Source: Takakia lepidozioides (taxonomy: Eukaryota > Streptophyta > Takakiopsida > Takakiales > Takakiaceae). Taken from it: 64,000 nt of DNA. Each line of letters starts with the position of its first letter. The first letter of the stretch is position 1. The notes under the pieces were generated by a model. It saw nothing but the letters and a program-made list of their open reading frames with translations. It ran no database searches and was not told where the DNA came from. Positions 46,616-58,245 of this stretch are shown here, in pieces. The position numbers and the translations under genes are program-made. The stretch lies in NCBI GenBank assembly GCA_030704615.1, contig CM060731.1, positions 58,570,756 to 58,634,755 of the forward strand. The letters are read 5' to 3'.

Positions 46616-47409
46616 GGCCTACTTTTTTGGGGACCTGCTATGTGCAGTGGCTGCCAAGCCCACCATTCTGCCTTTTTAGTTGTGCACATATGAAGCATTC
46701 AATGTCAACGAGCCCATTTGACAATGCAAGATATCATGCGGATCATGTACAAACGTATACGTGTAATGATATTTCCACATATTGTGATGTAAGATGAAAT
46801 CAATGGTGATAGTGTACATTTGCGAACTATGTACATAAGATCGGAATGCAACTCAATGGGCGAATTGACAATCGACCCTTGCAGGGCCACTGTCCAAGAT
46901 TTCCTCACAACCAAATTTACTACGGGGAAGTCTAAAAGTTATGTTTATCGGTTACGAAGAGTGTGGAACAAACTACGCTCAGTTCAAGTCTTTCAGCTCC
47001 CCAAGTGTGGAGCGCCAGCACGTATCCTTTCCATCATACTGCTAGACAAAAAGTAAGAATACAATTCAAACATCACATATATGGACCCCTGTCATATAGA
47101 GGTTTCAACCTGCATTATCCTGTTGCCAGAACAAACCTGGCCAACATATATACATGTGCGAATTCACACACAAGAAAGATGGCGTCTGCCATTGGTATAC
47201 GTTTTGTGGGCACCTTCTGTTTCGTAGTACCAGGCTGAAGAGCACCGCTCAGTTTGTGCCTTGCCTGCTATGATATCCTACTCGGCCAACCCATCTTCTT
47301 GCCATTTTCCAGCACCCTCGGGACTCCTCTTCCTCTTCTTTACCTCCCTGGTCTATGTAGAACACCGCTGCCTCTGTACATGTAGTCTCTCTTCTGAATA
47401 TAATAGTGT
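46616..47409. other. Flank of the interrupted transposase, no gene seen
   Basis: It probably contains upstream sequence of the DDE transposon. Short open frames only, and no clear 5' exon could be joined to 46615. Confidence 0.35.
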
Positions 47410-48040
47410 CCTGTGGTGGTCGCGGATGGTGCCGCCCAGGCGACCTGTGCTACAGCCGACCGCTTCAGCCTGTCGCCTAGCCACCAACTGGGCGACTTGG
47501 CGACCGGTTGAGGCGGTCGCCCACTGAACGGGGACCCGCTGCAACCGTCGCCCACTTCTGTTTTTTTAAAGAGAAAGGGGCCGGAGGCCCCTTTCCTCAA
47601 ATAAAATTATAAAAGGTACAAAGACGTGGAAAAAATAACCAGCTAGGGGCCGTGAAGGGGCCTTTTTCTATGTATAGAGAGGACCGCTTCGCGGTCGCCG
47701 GAAGTTCTCTCTGGCATGACCGCCAACCGGTCACCTGGTGACCTCCTAAGCGGTCGCCCCCGGAACCATTTACATTTAAACGTCAACCGCCAGGGGACCG
47801 TCACGGGACCGCCACCGCCGACGTCTGTCCAGTGCCAAAACCCTAAAAAAACTCGTGCAGTGACCGTCGGGGTTGACGGTCCCGTTTTTGAAGGATGATA
47901 TGATAACGGGACCGCCAACTTCGACGGTCCCTAACTCCATTTCGCCAATATTTTAATTCTAATTTCGTGCTTTCAGTTTTATTTTCTCCCCATGCGACTG
48001 CGCAGGGGACTGGGCGACCGCTGACAAAGCGGTCGCCCAC
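47410..48040. repeat. GC-rich palindrome cluster, right of the transposase
   Basis: Palindromes here include 47862-47881 (GACCGTC/GACGGTC), 47908-47931 (GGGACCG/CGGTCCC) and the perfect 48012-48038 (arms GGGCGACCGCT and AGCGGTCGCCC around GACAA). Looser ones occur at 47485-47523 and 47687-47701. They share their stem with those at 35950-36677 on the other side of the transposase. No ORF is supported. Confidence 0.72.
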
Positions 48041-48859
48041 GTTTTGTCTTTTATCCCATTATTTTTATTTTGAGCTTCCAGGCAGTGTATTTTTTTTCAC
48101 TTTTCCAAAATCGCAGGCAGGGCGACATGTATATTCTACCGAGTGCCCATATGGCAAAGACTAACGAGGTGACCTAATTAGAATAGTGGCTATATTACAG
48201 GTGTCATATTCTAACAGGCCCACGTAGGACAAATCTGGCTCCTGATATCTGACCGTTGGCGCTTTCTGCCGATTTATTTTATTTTTACTACCGTAATTCC
48301 TTAGTAAAAGTCGATGATCCATTTTCCAGGTCGAAATCTCGCAATTTTGCTATAACGTTTTATTTTTTATTTTTTATTTCCCCATCCAAGTGCGCGGCGG
48401 CAGACGAACTTTTCCCGGCGGCCGCTCTTAGCACGGTTTATTTTCCGATTTTTTTTTTTTTTTTGCTTTTTAGTAATATTCATATTGTTTTCATTTTGAA
48501 AGAAATGGGGGACCGCCGAGGGGACTGCGGCGGGCCGCGGGATTGAACCCTGAACCAGCCGGATCACCGGGAAGATTCTTCGGAACCTTCCAGGCCCAAC
48601 CCAAACCCATATAAACGAGGCAAGGCCATTGCAGCCTCACTTTCACTTTCCACAGTGGCTTGGTGGGTCATCGGATGCTCAGCATTCGACGCCGCTGAGC
48701 TGGTGGAGAGGGAAGCCAAGTGGTGGGAGGGTTTTGCGCTCGGTTTATACGAAACTGTCCCTGACTTCCTCCCCTTAAGCCCTCTCTTGGCTTCAAACTA
48801 CATTTCAAAATCAATATTTACCGAAAATAATAGGCTTTTACAAGACATTGTACTTATCT
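48041..48859. other. AT-rich stretch and a promoter-like segment
   Basis: T-rich sequence with a run of 16 T (about 48450-48466) precedes a GC-rich bit (48505-48545) with GGGACCGCCG. A CCCATATAAACGAGG TATA-like box lies near 48606-48620, with an open frame from 48655 that I could not identify. Nothing firmer can be said. Confidence 0.3.
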
Positions 48860-50240
48860 GAGGGGTTTATGATAAATTCGTTGCCGAACTGTCCCCAAAA
48901 ATGGCAGAAGACGGTGGAGACCGACGTCGAGAGCGAGACGGGGATGATCGGGGAGGTCCGTCGTGGAAAAAAGGGGGAAGGGGTGCAAAAGGGACGAGGC
49001 AGGATGCCAATTGGGAGATATATGATAGGCCGGAAATACTGGCAAAGGATGGTTGAGACAACATTGCAAAAAACGCGATATGGCCCATGAGCAGGTGCAA
49101 AACATTTGTGAAAATGTGCCACATTAACCGTTTGTGGCGTAGGGATAGGCATGAGGTGCAGACTAGGAACAACCAAGCGGATGCGCCATCTTGCTCCAAC
49201 CAGCATTTCTGGCATAGAGCGGACGAGGTGCATTAGACATTATGGGGAGAAAAGTTATACATAAATCAAATTCCCTACGGCTTTGCAGCCATGCTGTACG
49301 TGGAGTTGATTTTGAAAAGACGCGTGGATTGACAAACTGCTACAAGGAGGCATGGCCAGAAAATATACTTCGACAGCGACATCCCGGACACATACGATGG
49401 GAACCAAGAAAGAGCTAGAGGAGTTGGTGGAGAGACAAAGGAGGCGCATATATGGCCCGCAGAAATGGCTAAATGGAGAGTATTGGGGTAAAACTATGGA
49501 GTGGGTTGCAAGTAGAAGGATGCACGGGTTGGACGCCAAAGAATAGACTCGAAAGTTTGACATGGAGAAATTCTGGGTGACATCGAACTGGGAGATCACA
49601 ATACGTGCTCAAGCCATTTCGGATCCAGAGCAGAGGGAGTTATTCTGTCAAAATTTTCGGAGGGCATTGGGCAGAAAGAGGGGGTAGGTTCTTCCGGCTG
49701 CCTGATAACATATTTCCCGATGCGGATATCGACGCATACGACCTTACACCAATTGGTCGGGAACTGTTTCTGAGGACGCTGGAACGTGTTGCGCAATCTT
49801 GGCTGTGCCAGATGGAAGAGAGGGTTGAAAGGCGCGAATGGGGGAGTATGTTTCTCAGGGCGATGAAGAACGAATTTACTCATTTCAGCAATCCATCTTG
49901 GCGATTCTTGGTACATGGGAGACGGACTGTGGCAGCCAGTCCGTTGGTGTTCGCTTGCGCAATTTGACAAGTGTGGAGTCATTGGTGCAAGTGTTGGATG
50001 CGGCACAATGGCAAGCGAACGATCACACCTACTGTCCTCCGAGACCTCCAAGACCTCCAAACAGAGCAGACCGCCTAGTGATTGGCCCTGCATGGCGCAC
50101 CCACTCCCACCATAGGGCTCTCCCCACCGCACGTGTGGCCAGGTCGACAACATCAACATAAGAGCCATTGGAGGCAACCAGAGGAGCTGTTAGCAACGTT
50201 GAAGGAAGTGTAGATTTGGACGAATAGGGGATTATACATT
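48860..50240 (+). pseudogene. Unidentified coding-like module, copy 1 (broken)
   Basis: The best reading includes NQIPYGFAAMLYVELILKRR (about 49263-49322), then after a TGA replacing Trp, QTATRRHGQKIYFDSDIPDT. Next comes FRLPDNIFPDADIDAYDLTP and LFLRTLERVAQSWLCQMEER (49690-49830), changing frame near 49850 and ending in GAVSNVEGSVDLDE with a stop near 50229. Related peptides occur at 51084-51470 (-) and 57560-57800 (+), which shows it was protein-coding and is repeated. I do not recognise the family. Probably part of a mobile element. Confidence 0.5.
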
Positions 50241-50480
50241 AGCTTGCGATGAGACATCACGTTTCAATATGTTTTTGTGTGTTGCCATGATGGTCAAATG
50301 TTGTCACAGTTGTCCTCATCATTTCATGTCCCTAAACCCGAAGGGAAGGGACAACATTTTTGTAACGTATGCCGATGTGCCAAAATTTCAAATTGCAATC
50401 GCTTTGTGAAATATGCAGAAAACTCGAGTTTCAATTGAACAAACTCACAATGGCAAAATTGCACATGCGCAAATCAAGAA

Positions 50481-51040
50481 TCAACTTCTTCAATAAGCAT
50501 GTGGCGGTCTCACAAACAATCCACAATCAACTACTACAATAAGCATGTGGCAGTCTCACAAACATACTATTTTTCGTTTTATGCTTCTGGACTGTTGCAT
50601 TTACGATTGTTCCACGTTGACACCATCAACATAAGAGCCATCGGAGGCAAGCAGAGAAGTTGTTAACAACGTTGAAGGAATTATAGATTTCGACGAATAC
50701 GGGTTTTATAGATTGGCGAGTCGTGACATAATGTTTCAATATTTTTTTTGTGATGTTATCAACTTCTTCAATAAGCATGTGGCGGTCTCACAAACAATCC
50801 ACAATGAACTTCTACAATAAGCATGTGGCAGTCTCACAAACATACCCGGTTTGTGGTTTTATGATTTTGGATTGTTGCATTTACGATTGTTCCACGTTGA
50901 CGCCATCAACATAAGAGCCATCGGAGGCAAGCAGAGCAGTTGTTAATAACGTTGAAGGAATTCTAGATTTCGACGAATACGGGTTTTATAGATTGGCTTG
51001 TCGTGAACAGAATGTTTCAATATTTTCACTGTGATGCTAT
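50481..51040 (+). repeat. 278-bp direct repeat, two units plus partial
   Basis: TCAACTTCTTCAATAAGCAT starts at 50481 and at 50759. Both units contain an internal doublet of AATAAGCATGTGGC..GTCTCACAAAC and end in a segment (ATCAACATAAGAGCCAT) that also occurs at 50150, so the repeat duplicates the 3' end of the upstream coding-like module. Non-coding now. Confidence 0.75.
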
Positions 51041-51083
51041 TACACTGAAATGTTGTCACAGTTGTCCTCATCATTTCACATCC

Positions 51084-51470
51084 CTAACCCCGAATGGGAG
51101 GACATCTCTCAAACGTTAGCAACAAAATGTCTATAAACTGATCGATATTCCAGTATATTTTCTTGATGGCAAGCACACACTTGGCTAAGTTGCATTTCCG
51201 CCAAAGCTTGTGTGTGCGGTCCCCAACTCCAATGTTGTTTTTTCTGGTGTTTGAACTATGTTTTGTTCCCACTTGGTTCCCAACATATGTGTCTGGGATG
51301 TCGGAGCGCAACAATAGTTTCACCCCAATCCAGGTTGTGGCAGTTTGACAACCCATCTATGATTCTCAAAATCAACTCCACGTACAACATGGCTAGAAAG
51401 CTGTAAGAAATTTGATTCCTATACCGTTTTTTCTCCCCATAATGTCCAATGCACCTCTTCCGTTGTATGC
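51084..51470 (-). pseudogene. Unidentified coding-like module, copy 2 (inverted)
   Basis: On the minus strand it reads FLAMLYVELILR, then in another frame QTATTWIGVKLLLRSDIPDT, YVGNQVGTKHSS and NNIGVGDRTHKLWRKC. This parallels copies 1 and 3. A frameshift lies between the two parts, so it is dead. Confidence 0.5.
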
Positions 51471-51948
51471 CTGAAATGTTAGTTGCCGCAAGTTAACGCG
51501 TCCCCACAATTGTTCCTCATTTGTACCTCATGCCTCTCCTAGGCCACAACGGTTCATGTGAACAACGTTCTGACAATGTTCGAAAGACACGTGATTACAG
51601 GCACATAAACAATTTGACAAAATCGAGTGGGGGTTTGAGTTGCAGCCAATTGATGACAACTGCTTTATTTACTTGCAAAAGCAAGCAGTACAATTGTCGT
51701 CACAAAACGTTATCTTAATCAATTCTATAGCATTGTTGCGGCTGCGTCTACTTGAATGGAGGGCGCGTGAAATGAAGCACTATCTAGCTAAGTGCGTGTC
51801 GTTTCTCCAAAGTGCCAACTGTTAGAGAGCATAACATAAACACATACCCATAGACTGATCCTATAACAAGCTGACATCCAAATTATTATGTCGATTGGTT
51901 TTTGCAGCTATCATGCCAACTTCTCGCGTTCACGGTGAACAACTACTT

Positions 51949-52583
51949 GACATCCTCATATTCCTTTAGACTCCCCCGCTTCCGCAATATCTCGCGGTTG
52001 TCCTTGCAAGTCCCCCAACATTGACCCCTCGCCATCAGATGGCCTTCCTGTCTTCCAAGGATGTCGGGTTCTCCTTCTTGCATAGGCCTTTGCCATATCA
52101 GCCCATCAATTGACAAGCATAAACAATTCCTTCTCCCAACTAGGGACTGGGCCGTCGGTTGTCTTCTTCACAACTCTATCCATCAGTTGCCTCAAATTCC
52201 AAGTGCCATCCAATGCCTGACCCTGCACCCAGCTATCAAACTTGCACTTCATCACGTCCTCCCTCCACTCATCACCTGCCAAAGCCTCCCTCATTCTCCC
52301 CTCCAGCTTGCGTTGGGAAATTGAGAAAACCATCAAGCTTTTACTACACATACGCGCTTTGCAAGCTCAACATGTCATTGTCGACGAAATAATCTCGAAC
52401 CACTTCCTTCACGCACTTTAATGCCTCCTTTCCAGGATAGTCAGCTTTGTTGACATGGGTATCCCGCATGCGAGATTTTCTCTTCCTACTCCGGCCCCCA
52501 CTCCCTGACAAAATCCCGGGCACGGCACTGGCAGACATTCCGTGTATGCTTAGCAAACAGTGGAAACAAATGCACTTTTGCAA
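51949..52583 (-). pseudogene. Hypothetical multi-frame coding remnant
   Basis: Three minus-strand pieces follow each other: SGSGGRSRKRKSRMRDTHVN to FVDNDMLSLQSAYV, then MVFSISQRKLEGRMREAL to DGPVPSWEKELFML, then GLIWQRPMQEGEPDILGRQE to GSLKEYEDVK with a stop near 51949. Charged, helix-like composition. The frame changes may be introns or decay. It lies upstream of copy 2 on the same strand and may belong to the same gene. Family not recognised. Confidence 0.4.
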
Positions 52584-52839
52584 CTGTCAAGCACCCAATA
52601 TGTTTTGCCCCACCTTGCCTACGTGGTACTATGCCCCAAATGCTAAGCAACTACAATATAAATTTGCAATGTAAACTCGCCTATTTTGCCTCCTTTGTAA
52701 CCAGAAACTGAATTCTAAACGCCCCCCCTCCCTCTCCCCCAAATTTGTTCTTTTGCGTGCGCAACCCTACGGAGGAAAATGCAAGGGAGAAAATGGAAAT
52801 GTAGCCCTAACCCACCGTCCCCAACCCCCAAAAAAAGAT

Positions 52840-53480
52840 TTTCCCCTTGTGCGCGCGGTCCCAGGCAATAAAATGTTGAGCATCTGATGACCCAGAAACA
52901 CTCTCACACAAGACGAGAGGAAAGGGGGTAGGCGGCTTGAGGTCTGGCCTTATATACCCATGCCCCCCCCCCCCCCCCTCTCCCCACCCACCTTTGTCGC
53001 TGTGCGGGCGGGGTAATGGGAAAATGTTTGTAAGTGAACGGGCGGTCCCGATATTATTTACTTTAATGAAGCGAACGGGACCGCCGGAGCTGGTCGTCCC
53101 CATAGAACAAATCTGTTTATGTGGTAAAAGAACGGGGTTGCTGGCGGTCCTGATACAACATATTTAAATCCCGACCGCCGATATTGGGACCGCCGGGATT
53201 GGGACCGCTGCCCGGTGGTCGGGTATATGCTGAGTTTTTATTTGTATATGTAACAAAATGTATTTGCCTCCCCCAAAAAAAACCGGACCGCCGAAATCGG
53301 GGCCGCTGGATGGCGATCGGATATACGAATATTTTGCTTTATTATAAAAAAGAAACAGAACAGGGTATGGTGGCCCTCATAAATTTTATTACCGGAGTGT
53401 ATTTGTATATGTAAAAATATCCATAGTCTCCCAAAGAAAAAACATGCTCGGTCCGTACTATGGAACGGCTGCATGGCGAT
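52840..53480. repeat. Third GC-palindrome field with poly-C run
   Basis: An 18-C run lies at 52961-52978, just after a CTTATATACCC TATA-like box. GGGACCGCC and GGCGGTCC motifs recur at 53040-53100 and 53160-53220. A diverged duplication (TTTGTATATGTAA at about 53240 and 53404, each followed by a CGGACCG or CGGTCCG motif and ATGGCGATC) covers 53230-53480. The motif matches the clusters at 36 and 47-48 kb. Confidence 0.55.
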
Positions 53481-53519
53481 CTTTTGAGGATTTTTTTCGT
53501 CACAGGGAATAATAGGTAA

Positions 53520-55110
53520 TGTTGTGCTTGAGATCTGGCCCTCTTGGATGAGTCTGGACCCACACTCTACCCCTGCTCCTTTAGCACAGCATGCCTCTGC
53601 ACAAATCATGCATACATGCTTGCCTTGCTGCTAGCAGCTGACGATGACAACCTACATTTGTTCAAGGAAACACCCAACTCAATGTATCACAGTAGTTCAT
53701 ATGGTCAATTGCATCTGCTACTCCCTATAATCCAACAGGCATTCACCTTCTTGCCTGGATTGTCCCACCATTGACTGGGGTCAGAAAAAGTATTCATTCC
53801 ATAGCTTCTCCTCATCTGTGCTACCTGTTTCTGTATATGTTTTCTTTACGTTTTTATCACATTGGCAGAATCATGTCCGAATCACTACAAACTATAAAAA
53901 GTTAACTCAAACAGCTAAAACATGAAAATTTGGGGCTGATTATGATAAGAGAAAAAAAACAGGGTGAAATGTGTTGAAGAAGGTGCCTTCATTAGCAGTC
54001 CATGATTTTATCAATTGTGCCGCTGCTGCTGCGGCTTCTAGTTGACCCTCTGTTTGTTGTACCTATCCATCCACAATGAATCATACTTAATCTGGAGCTT
54101 CAAATCCGGCCCTCCGACATTCCCACTCTATCCCTGCTCCTTCAGCTGTCCATGCCTTTGCACAAATCAGACATACATCCTTGCGTTGTTGCTCGCAGCT
54201 GACAATGACAGAGTATAATTGTTCTTGCAAACACCCCAACCCTACTTATGACAGTAGTTCCTATGCTGACTTGCGAGTGCTTCCAACAGGCATTCACCTT
54301 TTTGCTTCCATTGTTCCAGCATCGACAGTTACCGGAAACGTATTCATTCCACAGCTTCTTCTCGTCCTTGTTATATATTGTTCGATACTTTCTTGTTGCC
54401 ACATTGGCAGTAACATGTCAACATCACTCCAAAACCACCATAGATCCACAACGACCTAACTTGTAGTAGAATTCAACAGGAAAATTTTGGGACGACTCTC
54501 ATAACAGGGAAAAACAGGCTGAACAATGTTGAAGAAGGGGCCTTCATTAGTTGTGCAATTGTGCTGCTACCGCTGTTGTTTCCAGTTGACCATTGGAGCC
54601 ACACAAATTACTTGTAGCCATTGATCCACAGGGAATCAGAAGTAATCTTGTGTTTGAAATCCGACCCTCTTGGGTGGACCTCTATCCCTGGTACTTCAGC
54701 TATCCCTACCTATGTACAAATCATGATTACTTGCTGCTAGCAGCTAACAGTGATGGCGTTAAGTTAGACCAGCAAACACCCCAACCCTACTTACTACAGT
54801 AGTTCCAATTCTACATTGCATCTGCTTCTCCTTGTAGTCCAACAGGCAATCACCTTTTTGTGTCCATTGTCCCACATTTGACTGAGGTCGGGAAAAGTGT
54901 TCATTCGAAAGTTTCTTCTCATCGAAGTTATCTGTTTTTGATATTTTGCTGCCACATTGGCAAAAACTTGTCAAAGTCAGCAGGAACCACCACAGATCCA
55001 CCCAACGACCTAACTTACAGAATTTAATATGCATCTCACGGCCGAGTTTGATGAGAGGGCCAAATAGGCTGAAATAGGTTGAAGAAAAAGGTGCCCTCCC
55101 CACATTGTCC
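53520..55110 (+). repeat. About 555-bp tandem repeat, three diverged units
   Basis: Equivalent points (CCCTGCTCCTT..AGC..TGCACAAATCA) lie at about 53573, 54134 and 54687. Each unit later contains CAGTAGTTC, CCAACAGGCA and a CACATTGGCA stretch. Units are clearly related but differ by indels. Frames are broken in all three, so I treat it as a satellite-like array rather than a gene family. Confidence 0.75.
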
Positions 55111-55576
55111 TTGACCTTGTGTCATGATCGACAGAAAATATTACCTACCAAGAACCCAACAGGACCTATTTGTGTGTGCTGCTTGTGTGTGTAGTCGGGT
55201 AATGTCAGAATGGTCTGTGAGAACCACCGCGGTGCAGCTGAGGCAATGATTGAAACATGGACTGCTAAGACCAAGCAGACTCTCCCAAGAACCTTGTATA
55301 CATCAGGAAGAATACCAAATCATGATACTAATAGGAGCCAGGAGCCCACAATTGCAGGATGGACAAACTTCTTCACATCGTACATTAAACAAAAGCCCCA
55401 CTTTCCGATTGCGGTTGTCCTACCATCATAAATTTCCACTTGAGATAGCTCCTACGGTGTACTCATCATATGCAAATGTCTCCATCTGCGATCGCTACGT
55501 GAAACCCCTCCGGCTTAGGGTCGCGGTGACATCATCAGCCCAAAACCCAAGCTGCAAGACACCCCTCCCGGCTTGA

Positions 55577-55865
55577 AACCGCGCCTGCTAAGACAAAGCG
55601 GTGACATCAAAGCATCCATCCCAGGCCCCTGCATATCTTCCGCTGGCTGGCGTTCCATGCTCAATGCCCAATGCAAGGCAGAACGTGAATTGGCAAATAT
55701 ATGACAGGAATATTGATATATTTCCCAATTCACATCTTGCCTTGCCTCGGCTCGATACTAAGAGAACAAACCGCGCCTGCTAAGACGAAGCGGGGACATC
55801 AAAGCCTGCATCAAAGGCCCCTGCATATCTTCTGCTGGCTGGCCTTCCATGCTCTCGGCTCCATA
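55577..55865 (+). repeat. 192-bp tandem duplication
   Basis: ACCGCGCCTGCTAAGAC occurs at about 55579 and 55771. Both are followed by AAAGCGG/GAAGCGG, GGACATCAAAGC, CCCCTGCATATCTTC and a GCTGGCTGG..TTCCATGCTC stretch. Only two units; the second is truncated. No coding function seen. Confidence 0.7.
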
Positions 55866-56445
55866 CTAAGATAACAAAACAAGCCGAAGGGTGCTAAGTC
55901 CCAGCCCTCTCTGTTGGCGGCTACCCTAATGGGCAAACCTATAAGCAAATTTGCGAAGTTCTTCGGCACTTTGATTCATTCTAGTGTTCAGAGGCTAAAA
56001 TCCGTCTACCAGGCTTCTCTAGAAAACCTAAACACCACGTAGACAAACATTTTGTAGTAGCTTAAGTAAAATGCATTGCCATTGCTCTAGTTTGAACACT
56101 TGTTAGTGAAATTATAGTAGAAACTTTCACTGTGAATTATTGAAACTGAAATGTATATTGCAAAATATATTCTCATAATTGCAGTGTCCAATGTTTGGTT
56201 TGGGGTGATAATAATAATATTTGACGCCTCCCGAAGGAAGCGTAAATTGTGGTGTCTCTTCAGCCCATGGGCTTACTGCCTTCCGTCTTAGGGTGATGGA
56301 ATAAAGGACTATGTAATGAAACGTTTCATAGTTGTGGTGAGGCCAGTGTGCGTGATGCCAGTGTGCCATCAAGATCTAGACTCGGAAATATCCCATGTGC
56401 AACACCCAACTGACCGAGCAGGCAACTTCCATTTTCTTCTTACTA
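55866..56445. other. No gene seen
   Basis: AT-rich sequence. The segment near 56215-56290 (CGCCTCCCGAAGGAAGCG) has a small hairpin. Nothing else was recognised. Confidence 0.3.
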
Positions 56446-56880
56446 TCACCACATTGATGCGCCAACAATAGTACAATTGGATTTGTAGCTGTAGGATGGC
56501 ACACATTGGTCGGTTGGTTTTTTAAATTTTGAAGTTTTTGAAGAAGAGGGATGAACTTCAACACTAGAGGTACTCAACCGCCTTCTCCGAAATCCCTTGA
56601 TGCCATCACTTTCTTGGGAACAAATAATACTCTCCAATTCTTGCTGTACAGTTTGCTAATGTAATGCTTGTCGTGCCTCTTGAAGCTGTCTTTGTAATGT
56701 CTCCTCCTTCATTTTGTGAAGCTTGTCCATGTCCTCTTTTTATATCAATAACTTCATCTCTACCATTCTGAAACGTTTCTGCATGTCCTCTTTTTCTCTC
56801 ATTACCCTTGCCTCTTCCATTGTGTGATTCTTCTCTACGTCCTCGTTATCCAATCTGGTGAAGTTCTCAACCTGTAACAG
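56446..56880 (-). pseudogene. Coiled-coil coding remnant
   Basis: On the minus strand a nearly continuous frame reads NEDVEKNHTMEEARVMREKE, DMQKRFRMVEMKLLI, a stop, then KEDMDKLHKMKEETLQRQLQ EARQAL, a stop, then QELESIICSQESDG and RRRRLSTSSVEVHP. The heptad-like charged pattern with two in-frame stops is best read as a decayed coiled-coil protein C-terminus. Family unknown; such tails are common in transposon-derived SANT/trihelix-like proteins, which is only a guess. Confidence 0.45.
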
Positions 56881-57559
56881 ATCCACACATGTGTAAGGAA
56901 ATTCTCCCCCATTGCTTTCTGCCTAAATCGTCTTATTGGACGGATACCAAGGATTTGAAGCAGGTTGAGATGCCACTGTGTTTGCAAAGAACCATGGATT
57001 TGTGGACAAAGAACTCAAGACATGAGACAAAAGGTGGTATGTCAGCAAAATTTGATATTCCAAACTACAGTGTTGCGGTATGCTTCGCAACTCGCATCGC
57101 CGTTTGGCACAACAAGTGTTTTCTTGTTGTAGACCTCCAAATTCCTCAGCCACCAAAGTTTAATTCTTGTGAACAAACCACACTTCGCCACCAGCTTGTG
57201 CAATTGTGTCGACAGGTGCAGAATCCATTTTCTTCTGTTCATCCAGTATGCACTGTTTTCATGCAATCCATGCAGCTTGTTGTATATCATTTGATTTCTA
57301 AACCGAAATCGAAACAAGACTCCCATCTCATTTGGACACCGATCAGCGCGGCTCTCATCTTCCTACCCATGGATGATGTCACTTCAGAGATCAATCACAC
57401 ATACAAAAGCATAGGTTTCAATCTTTCTTGCTGAAATCTCAACTCTTTCTCGCAATTGCGATACATTCGTTTACTGTGGCCTAGGGGGGGCATGACGCAA
57501 AATGAGGTGAAGCGTTAACTTGCACCAACTAGGTACCAAACATTTCCTCCGATTGTGGA
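56881..57559. other. Open frame of doubtful reality
   Basis: A 181-codon plus-strand frame runs from 56889 to 57434 without recognisable motif, and part of the opposite strand is open too. I do not support it as a gene. Confidence 0.3.
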
Positions 57560-57800
57560 AGATGTGCATTGGACATTATGTGCACAAACATTGTATGGGA
57601 ATCAACTTCCCTACAACTTTGTGGCCATGTTGTACGTGGAGTTGATTTTGAGAAGCCGAGTGGAATGGCGAACTGCTACAAAGAGGAATGGGTAAACTAT
57701 ACTTGCGCTGCGACCTCCCTGTACATATGTTCGGAACCAAGTGGAAACAGATGCATTGCACACGCCAAAAAACAACATTGGAGGTGGGGATGCGACATAT
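57560..57800 (+). pseudogene. Unidentified coding-like module, copy 3
   Basis: The plus strand reads NQLPYNFVAMLYVELILRSR, VEWRTATKRNG (then a stop), with LYLRCDLP and TTLEVGMR further on. This aligns with copies 1 and 2 and keeps the Trp codon that is TGA in copy 1. A TAA after KRNG breaks the frame. Confidence 0.5.
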
Positions 57801-57865
57801 AGGTTTGGGAGGAAATGTGTTGCCGATGACTTCAATGATGAATCATGAACTTGACATCAACTGAA

Positions 57866-58245
57866 ATTCGTTCAAGGGGTGAGCAAATACATCCCTGCCA
57901 AATGATTTTTGTTTGATTTCATACTTTGCCAGTATGTTCAACATACCATCGTTGCCCATCCATATGATTATTAATATGAGCTTTGAAGTTACTTTGCGAG
58001 TATGCTTTACATACTGTCCAAAAATGGAAAAGAGAAATATGATATCAAATGGTTTTTGTTTGCTTTGAAACTTTGCCATTATGTTCGACATACCATCTCG
58101 TAGGTCTCGCATTAATATGAGATGAAACGAAATTCATTCAAGGGGTGATGAAATCGTTCACCATCAGCACATGGTTTTTGTTTCATTTGAAACATTGCCA
58201 ATATGTTCAAAATACCATCTCAGAGGTCCCGGATTAATATATCTG
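57866..58245 (+). repeat. Diverged tandem repeat, about 115-150 bp, three units
   Basis: Each unit has a TTTTTGTTT..TTTGAAA-like stretch, then TTTGCCA/ATTGCCA, TATGTTC and ATACCATC. Units start near 57908, 58052 and 58167, and TTCATTCAAGGGGTGA occurs near 57868 and 58135. AT-rich and non-coding. Confidence 0.6.

Noticed and set aside
56889-57434. 181-codon open frame
   Set aside because: No recognisable motif, no splice extension, partially open antisense; not enough to call a gene.
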